Assembly: GCA_034696485.1 (NCBI GenBank)
Contig: JAQIWT010000683.1
Span: forward strand, 1 to 16,359
From: Isohypsibius dastychi
Taxonomy: Eukaryota; Tardigrada; Eutardigrada; Parachela; Isohypsibiidae
DNA: 16,359 nucleotides
Direction of reading: 5' to 3'
This document shows, in pieces, positions 9,663 through 16,359 of the stretch; the first letter of the stretch is position 1, and each line of letters starts with the position of its first letter. The notes beneath the pieces are model-generated. The model saw only the letters and a list, made by a program, of their open reading frames with translations, ran no database searches and had not been told where the DNA came from. Position numbers and translations under genes: made by a program.

Positions 9663-10759
9663 AGATATTTGTACATAAATAACCTTCCAGAGAAGGTAGA
9701 TCAATTTGAAATCTTCGATGAACTGTTCCGAAGCCATAAAGACAAGTCAGACAATTTGCAAAAATTGCAGACACTAGGTATGATTTACAAATTTGTTGCC
9801 AGAATAGTTTCTGATTTTCAGGATAATTGGAATTTGCGAAAACTGTGGAAACTTTTCCAAAGCCGAGTTCAACAACGATCCTGTTCCGCGACATTTCCAA
9901 ATTTATTTCTTTTTCCGGTGCGGAAATATTGGCTCCCTTGAACGGACACTGGATTTCCGCACTTAAATTATATCCCTTGTCTCCATAAAGATAGTAATCT
10001 CTTCTCCACTCCGCATTTTTCATCCTCAGACGTTCCCGCAACTTGCTTTTGTTCAGCATATAACAATCGTGGTGTCTGAATTCGAAAGGTCTGTTGAGAT
10101 TGATGATCAGTCCATCCGGGGCAACTACACTCTGGTATTTCACTGCGTGGATTTTGTAGTGTCCGCTGTAGTGCACCTGTTGGTCAACACTGGGTCGGCA
10201 GATTGGCCTGATTGTTCCATCCACGAAACCCCAACAATTTTCCACAAAAAAATCAGCCGGAATCCCAGGCGATATAAAAAAACATGAACCGGAAGTGTAA
10301 ATTACCATATATGCCACTGGCTTCCCAAACTGCGTTTGCGTAAGGATTGACCCGTGCAGCAGTTAACCATGGGAGATCCAATGATTTCAAAAGATAGCCG
10401 TGCTCAGCATAAATCCAATCGATCATCCGGTTGTAGATTCTCGGAAGCTGGGTTTTTTCTCTACCCAGCAGCTCCATACAATCACCCAACCTATTTGGAA
10501 ATGCAAGACGTCGAAGAACGGTTGCAAGTCCTAGTTCTGAGTTAAATCTGATTCCGTTGCTGCATTTGATTACATCTGGGACGTCCAGCGCGTCAAGAAG
10601 TCGACCGAAATCATGATAAGACCGCAAACGGAAGAAGAATTCAAACTTGTCTCTGGGCATGTTGACAAGGTCAGGCTCATGACGTTCGTAATGCCGGTCA
10701 AACGAAGAGATAAGCTGAGAATCAAGTAAGAGTCGTTTGCCAAACACTTCAAACATCAT
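9661..10759 (-). CDS. PIF/Harbinger DDE transposase
   Basis: The N-terminal part (10759 to about 10304) contains FEFFFRLRSYHDFGRLLDAL and NRMIDWIYAEHGYLL, typical of the DDE_Tnp_4 family. The catalytic part (about 10266-9661) has NCWGFVDGTIRPICRP (first Asp), the motif GHYKIHAVKYQSVVAPDGLI, YYLYGDKGY (second Asp) and VVELGFGKV (Glu). It ends in ANCLTCLYGF and LPSLEGYL, the usual C-terminus. The triad is intact. The halves lie in different frames, and about 49 nt around 10263-10314 do not fit the family; removal would give EASGIPADFFVENCWG. That segment starts like an intron (GTAATT) but has no AG acceptor in a workable phase. The stop codon overlaps a copy of the dispersed palindrome. It would cut and paste the element together with the Myb-like protein. 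Confidence 0.75.
10256..10270 (+). repeat. dispersed palindromic motif, copy 4
   Basis: Reads GCCGGAATCCCAGGC. It sits at the edge of the unexplained segment that breaks the transposase frame. Confidence 0.75.
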
Positions 10760-11151
10760 CAGTTTCCGACGGAGTCGACGTTTCCTCGAAGCGCATCGTT
10801 GTTTGCTTAGTAATCCATTGTTTAACGCCGGGATCCCAGGCGAACGAAACTCGCTGTTTTTTCATGAAAATGAACGCTGAATAAGACGAAAAACTTCTCC
10901 GGAATACCAGGATGCACCGATTGTTGAAGACAAAGAAGGAAAATGAAAAAAGCGTAAACATTCGCAATTCAACCTTAACAAGGTACCGGAATTCACTGGC
11001 AACGCCACAACTTTATCAAAAATATTGAATGAATCAAGTACCGCAACATCAAACAGAGAAAAAATCCATAATTTTTGAGCACGTGAGGACACTTAGGAGA
11101 TTCCATCTAGAAAGAACGTACATCCATTAACGGCAACACTTCCGCCAGAAA
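10760..11151. other. spacer between transposase and CCHC gene
   Basis: No supported gene. It contains palindrome copy 5 and a degenerate form (CCGGAATACCAGG) at 10899-10911. The right end of the Harbinger-like element should lie here, but no terminal repeat was matched. Confidence 0.35.
10827..10841 (+). repeat. dispersed palindromic motif, copy 5
   Basis: Reads GCCGGGATCCCAGGC, one base different from copy 4. It lies just upstream of the transposase start, in an open frame that continues into the coding region (SPGIPALNNG). Confidence 0.75.
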
Positions 11152-12324
11152 CTAATATTGGCGGCGAAGTTTCAAATGCTGATCTTTTTCCTCGCGTCGT
11201 CTTCGGTCAGCCGCAGCTCTGTCCTCTCGGATTTGCTCGTCTTCTCGAAATCGACGATCCGCTTCCTGACGATCGCGATGATCGCGGTCTCGACGACGCC
11301 GATCATCTTCAGCCAGCCGCCGCTCCTCGATTTCTCGCGATCGACGCTCACAATCCGTGACGACCTCGCGAGTCGCATCTGCGCGATGTTTATCGCGCGT
11401 CTTCAGTCGATGGCGAACCCGGCAGTTCCGCTTGATGTGCCCAACACACATGCAGTTGTAACAAACTTTCACTGCATCTGATGGAAAATCTCAAGTCATT
11501 TTCCAGGAAAAAGACGCACAATTCGAAATTCTCACGATCGCTGTCAGGTAGCACAATCGCCGGGATCCCAGCCTGAACATCACCGCTGCTGTCGGCTCGC
11601 GCACGGTAAACAGCGAATCGATTGAATCCTAGAATGTCAATTTGAATCAACCGGAAGTCAGATAATATCACGGTTTACCGTTCTGACAACCACGCGAATC
11701 GTTGCCTCGGTATTCCATCTGATGTTTCTCGGTTTCGTGTTCCGATTCTGGGAAACAAAAACTGAATTAAACAAAAAGTCCCCAAAAGCAGATCTGGCTG
11801 GGATTCCGCCGAGAATTGAGATCAGGAGAAACACACCAAAAAAACAATTCACCTACCAGAAGTTTCTGCTTTTGAGCTGACGCCAGCTTTCAATGCAGAA
11901 ATCCGCATACCGAACAATGCCCTCTCTGCTTCACCTGCAAATCAAGCGCAAAACATTGATCGTAGATGTTGCAAGTCTAATTAAGACAAATGAAGACCAG
12001 GCTGGGATTCAGCTGTGTTCTTTACAAGAAAAACAAACCTTCTTTCAACTCGTTCTGGTTGCTCTGTTTAGGGAAGCATTGATTCTGCGCATCATCTGAA
12101 ACAACAAATACTTATTTGACAAACAGTATTTATCGGCGGGATTCCAGCCTGAGCACAACTTCTGAAAGATGCAAAACAAGAACACCAAGAAGGAACCAAA
12201 AACACAGGAAAATGATTTACTTGCCATGCAGCTGGGATCCCGCTGGAGCGCATGTTTCTTCCTCAAGATCGTGGTCTTCAGGATCTGGAGATGATGATCG
12301 TACATAAGCTCCGCCGGACGCCAT
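11152..12324 (-). CDS. CCHC zinc-knuckle protein with Arg/Asp/Glu-rich tail (six exons, 240 aa)
   Basis: Proposed exons in coding order: 12324-12225, 12095-12039, 11934-11857, 11747-11679, 11628-11536, 11477-11152. The frame stays open for 723 nt. The first intron uses a GC donor (ATG|GCAAGT), the rest GT...AG, and all five are phase 1. The protein starts MASGGAYVRSSSPDPEDHD. Near residue 135 it has one zinc knuckle, CYNCMCVGHIKRNC (C-x2-C-x4-H-x4-C), which binds nucleic acid in retroviral-type Gag and cellular RNA-binding proteins. A roughly 85-residue highly charged helix (for example RRRRDRDHRDRQEADRRFRE) follows to the end. It could be a Gag-like protein of a mobile element or a host RNA-binding protein. 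Copies of the dispersed palindrome lie in two exons and three introns. Confidence 0.55.
11559..11575 (+). repeat. dispersed palindromic motif, copy 6
   Basis: Reads GCCGGGATCCCAGCCTG. It lies inside exon 5 of the CCHC gene and encodes QAGIPA on the minus strand. Confidence 0.75.
11796..11810 (+). repeat. dispersed palindromic motif, copy 7
   Basis: Reads GGCTGGGATTCCGCC. It lies within the 109-nt intron 3 of the CCHC gene. Confidence 0.7.
12000..12015 (+). repeat. dispersed palindromic motif, copy 8 (degenerate)
   Basis: Reads GGCTGGGATTCAGCTG, with one C of the core missing. It lies within the 104-nt intron 2 of the CCHC gene. Confidence 0.6.
12135..12150 (+). repeat. dispersed palindromic motif, copy 9
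   Basis: Reads GGCGGGATTCCAGCCT. It lies within the 129-nt intron 1 of the CCHC gene. Confidence 0.7.
12230..12244 (+). repeat. dispersed palindromic motif, copy 10
   Basis: Reads AGCTGGGATCCCGCT. It lies in exon 1 of the CCHC gene, in the frame PAGSQ on the minus strand. Confidence 0.7.
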
Positions 12325-12521
12325 TCCAACGATGAAATGAAGTTGGGAAGTGAAAATAAGCTCGAGATAAAAGTCTGAATTTTGCACGACGAGAATTCAC
12401 GATTCGACAAAACGAAACGTATGATGTAAGCAATCAAGCGCGGTGCGCAACGGTAACGCAAATCGATGACGTGACGAGGGAGTCGGTCATCGGTAAGCGC
12501 CATCCATTTGGGTGATGTCAT

Positions 12522-12821
12522 TCATTTGGAAAAAATCGCAATCAATCCAATCTTGAGTCGATCAGCCTCTTTTTCGATGTATTCTTGGCTTTTAGTCTGA
12601 CTCCTCTTGCCGTAGAACAGTACATCGTTCTTCAGTTCAAAGTTGTCATCGGCCTGTCGTTTGATGATGGTTTTCTCTTTCCGGCTCAGCCCTTGGATGT
12701 GCTTTTTCTTGCCGCTGGTGAGATACACCCGAATCGCTTGGAGATTTGGCTCGTCCTTATAGATTACTTTGCAGATAGTTCGGTCTTCTTCGAAAAAGTG
12801 GACCAGGGGCTTCTTTCGAAT
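12522..12821 (-). pseudogene. integrase-like (GIN1/Ginger-type) N-terminal fragment
   Basis: About 99 codons in one frame, after a possible acceptor (GGCAG) at 12822. It contains NLQAIRVYLTSGKK, GLSRKEKTIIKRQADDNFEL and KNDVLFYGKR. The pattern (L..I..YL..G, a serine-rich turn, E/K-rich R-x-A..F, then LFY.GK) resembles the segment just before the H2C2 zinc site of GIN1-type and gypsy-like integrases. No H2C2 site or DDE core follows; the frame ends at IFSK. A different frame upstream (12757-12963, starting MTNTRVAPERD) may belong to the same gene through a frameshift or an unresolved intron. I regard it as a fragment of an integrase-bearing element; the assignment rests on pattern alone. Confidence 0.35.
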
Positions 12822-12963
12822 CTGCCTCCGAATTTACGTTTGGTGCTGCTTTATTTCCTTTGACCAGAGGGAGCATCGGGTTACGCTTATGGTCTATTTG
12901 GCTCGGTTCAAGCGGGAGTGCTTTTTGGGTGTCACGTTCTGGAGCGACTCTCGTATTAGTCAT

Positions 12964-13319
12964 CTTTTTCTCGGTAAGACGTACGTCTGAAAAGAATAGT
13001 GCAGGTCAGCAAATTCAGAACAATGTTCTTTCGGTGTTAGGAACAAGGCATTCCTTCAATTTAAATACTACACAAACGTGGTAAATCTCGTACTTAGAAC
13101 AACAATCTACCCATTCAAAGTCATCCATACGGTTTAGAAAAGAGAACTGAACATTGTGTGTTTTTTACAGCAATTTTTAAACTATTATCGCAACAGCCAA
13201 GGAACATTTTGCTGCAAAACCTGCCGCCGATGAATGTTCAACTACGGGAATCTTCATTACAAAAACGGTTTAAGAAATTTCACGACACGCGGTTGTATAA
13301 TATATAATTTCATACAAAT
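12964..13319. other. intergenic, nothing recognised
   Basis: AT-rich sequence without a supported gene. A possible second exon of the Cys-rich ORF (13211-13177, -, after TTTTGCAG) would lie here. Confidence 0.3.
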
Positions 13320-13790
13320 TCAAAGCTGGTACAACCGAACAAACTCAATCTCACCTAGAAATCCCTCCATGACGTCAGCTGGTCTCGGCCGCTCCACATG
13401 TGCTTCAGGCATTTTGTGACATCCTTGCTCCTGCCCGGGAGTGTCCTCAGCCTTAGCAGCAGGTGACCGTGAACGCGCTCTGTTTGGGACAACACAATTC
13501 GGGACTAACTGGGCAATACAGGAATGGTATGGAACATTTGATTGATGAGGAGCTTGTACACAACAATGTGGAACAGCAGGCAACGTTGTAAACGCTTGAT
13601 ACGAAGTGAAATGAGTCCACGCTGGAACGAACGGATGTTGTTGCTGTCCCATAACGTCGCATGAGGGCAGCTTAACATTTCCGCAACATCTTGATCCATG
13701 GAGCGACAGATGGTCTCGGCAGCACCCTGAAGAGACGTTATGGCAACTACATTTGCATGTTTTCTCTACGCAGTGCATCGATGAATCCAT
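13320..13790 (-). CDS. Cys/His-rich protein of unknown function
   Basis: An open frame of 156 codons from ATG at 13790. The first 45 residues carry nine cysteines in clusters (CKCSCHNVSSGCC, then RCC) with interspersed His, which suggests metal binding or disulfide-rich folding. The middle is Pro/Gln/His-rich, and the C-terminal third is charged and Ser/Arg-containing (NRARSRSPAAKAED). A plausible donor, CTAG|GTGAGA, lies at 13354. Splicing to an acceptor at 13212 would replace the last dozen residues. I recognise no family. Its reliability rests on frame length and composition, so it may be one exon of a larger gene. Confidence 0.4.
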   Translation of the reverse strand: MDSSMHCVEKTCKCSCHNVSSGCCRDHLSLHGSRCCGNVKLPSCDVMGQQQHPFVPAWTHFTSYQAFTTLPAVPHCCVQAPHQSNVPYHSCIAQLVPNCVVPNRARSRSPAAKAEDTPGQEQGCHKMPEAHVERPRPADVMEGFLGEIEFVRLYQL

Positions 13791-14066
13791 GAAATCTTCA
13801 TGGGTTAATTAGAAAGAACAAACAGAAATATGCGAACTATCGCTTTTCTGAGTGGATTTTGCTGCTCCCATTCCGACGTGTTGGAGTTTTGTGCTCATGA
13901 TTGTTCAAGAAGTAACTGCCATGCAGATTTGCTCTTCGTCCTCTGTTAATTTATTTCGATACCGCATTATTAATTACTCATTGATGTCTCACTTGGACAA
14001 GACTGTACCGCTTTCTTCCAGTTTGATTCCTCCCAAGCATTACTGCGTAGAGTATGGCTTCAACAG
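13791..14066. other. intergenic, upstream of the tandem repeat
   Basis: No supported gene. The 201-codon plus-strand frame that crosses this region (13852-14457) runs through the tandem repeat below and is judged non-coding. Confidence 0.35.
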
Positions 14067-14226
14067 AAATCAGCGATTTTCTCTTTGCCTTCGACAGAAT
14101 TGTGGACTTTCTGCCTGCCTTTGGCAAAATTGTGTGCTTTCTCTCTGCGCCTTGACAAAATTGTGGACTTTCTTTCTGCGCCTTGGCAAAATTGTGGACT
14201 TTCTCTCTGTCTTTGGCGAAATTGTG
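14067..14226. repeat. 31-bp tandem repeat, about five units
   Basis: The word AATTGTG recurs at 14098, 14128, 14159, 14190 and 14220, a period of 30-31 bp. The unit is roughly AATTGTGGACTTTCTCTCTG then CGCCTTGGCAA. A more diverged unit precedes it at about 14067. The array ends in a palindrome, TGTGGAC-A-GTCCACA, at 14223-14237, and an inverted copy of the unit core (GTCCACAATTTTG) lies at 14286-14298. Confidence 0.8.
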
Positions 14227-14237
14227 GACAGTCCACA

Positions 14238-14774
14238 CTACTGCTGCCGGCAGAATTGTTGCTTTGTGGAGTCAACAGTCAACAAGTCCACAATTTTGAC
14301 GGCTACACGCGACCACCTCGAACCCCATCACCGCCATCTTCTCCATTATTTGACTACACACCGATCAGCGACTACGCATGTGCACGGCTACGCACCGAGG
14401 AGCACCACTGCTTCACCAGCACTCTCATGGGATGCTGTAACGGTCGCTACACGTTAACATGCCAGCAGCAAGCGGCCAGTTACAATATCGTAGCTAGCTT
14501 GGCCAAACACAAAAACGAGCTTCCTTGAAGTCCTGTTTTCTAAGGTTTGTACGGCAAGCGAACGCTGTCAGCTGACATGTTTGCCCAAACGCCAACAACA
14601 TTCTGGAGCTCCAACTGGAAACCCACCCATCCTTCAACACTTCCGCGTTGACCAATTCAAGTTTAATGAATCTGTACCAGCTGCACTTTTAAAAGGGCAG
14701 CAACGTGACCGTAAACCAACACAGTCTGCAATCTTTCACCAAGCTCACGACCATTACCTTCTGTCATCAAGACT
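14238..14774. other. intergenic, possibly upstream exons of the next gene
   Basis: A 67-codon plus-strand frame at 14581-14784 is in a different frame from the gene at 14775 and has no recognisable domain. No RNA gene or mobile-element protein seen. Confidence 0.3.
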
Positions 14775-15336
14775 ATGGAGGTAGGCGCGTTTGACGATGT
14801 TCCTTCGTTGCAGCTTCTGGTTCTTGATGGGTGGTTCAAGACATACAACTTTGGACTCTACCGTGATCAAGTCTACAGAATTCGCTGCACCTCCGAATAC
14901 GCGTGGTTTCGTGACTACCTGCAATGTTATCCGGGATTAATCCAAGCAAGGGATGAACGAGCGGTCTTCAATGTTGCGGGCCTCCTCAATTCCAGATACG
15001 ATCTGAGAACCATTTTCCATCCGGTGGACTGTGCTCGAGCTGATTTGACCCAGCAAGCACAGATACAGGATCTCACGGCGTTTTCAATTAACGTACCTGT
15101 CTGAAAGTCTGTGAGAGACTCTGGCATTGCTCTATCTCATTCTTGAACGCATTGATGAACAGATTTTCAAGTCAGATCGGTCAACAATTTATGGTTATTT
15201 TGAGCGAAAGACTGTAGGCTTCACGAAACTGGTCCGTGAGGTTGTTTGTTTAGGGCATCGGTTTTCATCCATTATGAATTTCTGTATGCCGATGGCAAAA
15301 CAACAAGCTGGTTTGGAAATCGGAACTTTCGCATAA
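14775..15336 (+). CDS. unknown protein, two exons, 163 aa
   Basis: Model: exons 14775-15092 and 15163-15336, with a 70-nt GTACCT...GAACAG intron in phase 0 preceded by a pyrimidine-rich stretch. Splicing removes the frame change between the two open stretches. The protein starts MEVGAFDDVPSLQLLVLDGW and contains YRIRCTSEYAWFRDYLQCY; the second exon encodes STIYGYFERKTVGFTKLVRE. No signal peptide, clear membrane segment or known motif is visible, and I do not recognise a family. An AATAAA lies 43 nt after the stop, which supports a real 3' end. Further 5' exons may exist. Confidence 0.45.
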
Positions 15337-15378
15337 ATGCTGAAGCAAACAAGGAAATTAGAAAAGTAGGCAAAAGTC

Positions 15379-15384
15379 AATAAA
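15379..15384 (+). promoter_or_regulatory. AATAAA polyadenylation signal
   Basis: Canonical hexamer 43 nt after the stop codon at 15334-15336. It fits the end of the preceding two-exon gene. Confidence 0.5.
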
Positions 15385-15931
15385 CTTAAATGTGTGGTGT
15401 TGCATCAAATTACAATTATGAACGACTAAATAGTTGTTGAAGAAAATCACGAACAAATATTTACAGTGAATAGCGGACCGTAATAAGGTGCAAAATCCGT
15501 TGAAGTAAGCAACCACGTGAACCGTCAGCACATCAGCCAAGCGCGAACAAATCTCTCAATGCCTTTCGTAAATCTTGCATTGCGATGATGAAATATATCG
15601 GGTCGAACACCGACTCCAGTGAAGCCAACATGGCCCGTGTCACATGTTGTAATTGTTGCGAGAGTTAGGGGTGCTGCAAAATTGAGCATATTTGAGAACG
15701 TTGTAACAGTTTGAGACAGGTCATATTCAAACCTGGTATTCTTCCGAGTAGAATCCCTTGCTCGCGCTGGCGCAGTACTTGTTTATAAGCAATGAATGGA
15801 TACACCATAAGGACGATCAGAATCGGTAGGTTATTCAAGAGCATGAAAGATACTACCTCGTAGGCCCCCTGGCCTGCACCGTTTGGCTGGCATCAAATTT
15901 TATCTTCGGGGAGTCGGTATAATACGGTGTC
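15385..15931. other. intergenic, nothing recognised
   Basis: Only short frames without features. Nothing indicates an RNA gene or a mobile element before the satellite begins. Confidence 0.35.
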
Positions 15932-16359
15932 AACCAGGTTGAATCTCAATCGCAGCACGGTTGAAATTCAAGCAAGGTTGAGTTTTGATTACAGCGAGTT
16001 GAATTTCGATCAATCTGAGTTGAAATTCAATCACTCCCAGTTGAATCTCAATCACAGCACGGTTGAAATTCAAGCAAGGTTGAGTTTTGATCTCAGCGAG
16101 TTGAATTACAATCAATCCGAGTTGAAATTCAATCATTCCGAGCTGAATTTCGATCACTCCGAGTTGAATTTCAATCATGCCGAGTTGAATTTCAATCACT
16201 CCGAGTTGAAATTCAATCAATCCGAGTTGAAATTGAATCAACCTGGAGTTGAATTTCAATCATACCGAGTTGAATTTCAATCACTCCGAGTTGAATTTCA
16301 ATCATTCCGAGTTGAATTTCAATCAATCCGAGTTGAAAATTCAATCAACCCCGAGTTGA
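15932..16359. repeat. 21-bp tandem satellite, truncated by window end
   Basis: About 20 units of roughly GAGTTGAATTTCAATCAATCC run to the last base of the window, so the full length is unknown. The unit length is mostly 21 bp, with occasional 17-22 bp variants. The first part shows a higher-order duplication: a five-unit block starting at 15938 repeats at 16040 (102 bp). The minus strand is open through most of it and would read as a seven-residue repeat (IEFQLGM-like), a consequence of the 21-bp period. Confidence 0.9.

Larger units (their letters stand above)
8240..10760. mobile_element. PIF/Harbinger-like DNA transposon (ends not found)
   Basis: The unit combines the two hallmark genes of PIF/Harbinger elements: a DDE transposase (minus, 10759-9661) and a Myb/SANT-like companion protein (plus, about 8260-9595). 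They are convergent, with stop codons 65 bp apart. Limits given are those of the coding content; I did not find terminal inverted repeats or a trinucleotide target-site duplication. Three identical or near-identical 15-mers (GCCGGRATCCCAGGC or its complement) lie at 8385, 10256 and 10827, near both ends and inside. Confidence 0.7.

Noticed and set aside
8385-12244. Reading the palindromic repeats as a CRISPR array
   Set aside because: Spacing is irregular (about 100-760 bp), orientation varies, no cas genes are present, and the setting is eukaryotic.
13852-14528. Two long overlapping plus-strand ORFs (201 and 147 codons)
   Set aside because: Both run through the 31-bp tandem repeat, which is open in several frames on both strands; the repeated peptides are a by-product of the array.

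Overview
The window looks like animal (metazoan) nuclear DNA with compact genes. The best evidence is a nine-exon BTB/BACK/Kelch gene whose introns are mostly 49-76 nt with GT...AG ends, together with AATAAA/ATTAAA signals, a PIF/Harbinger-type DNA transposon and satellite-like tandem repeats. I cannot name the species; a small-intron invertebrate fits. All spliced models below were built by hand from frame continuity and splice consensus, so exact junctions are inferences.

Layout. 1-1025: no gene I can support. 1026-1498 (+): a two-exon gene for a small protein with Sm/LSm-like spacing. 1737-4607 (-): a 669-residue Kelch-like (KLHL) protein in nine exons, convergent with the first gene. 5475-5810 (+): a shorter, diverged relative of the gene at 1026. 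6629-7847 (-): a two-exon gene for a 389-residue protein ending in a phage Tail Collar domain, a bacteriophage-type domain inside a spliced gene.

8.2-10.8 kb is a PIF/Harbinger-like element. It has a decayed Myb/SANT-like companion gene (+) and, convergent with it, a DDE transposase (-) that keeps D-D-E. Next comes a six-exon minus-strand gene (11152-12324) for a 240-residue CCHC zinc-knuckle protein; all five introns are phase 1. Upstream of it lies an integrase-like fragment (12522-12821), then a Cys/His-rich ORF (13320-13790, -). A 31-bp tandem repeat lies at about 14067-14226, a two-exon unknown gene at 14775-15336 (+), and a 21-bp satellite from about 15932 to the window end.

The most unusual signal is a near-palindromic motif of about 15 bp, roughly GCYGGGATYCCRGC. 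Ten clear copies occur between 8385 and 12244 and I found none elsewhere in the window. Copies lie in exons, in introns and across the transposase stop codon, in both orientations and in both genetic units of that block. The block therefore shares a sequence-level history or DNA-level function that the gene models do not explain.
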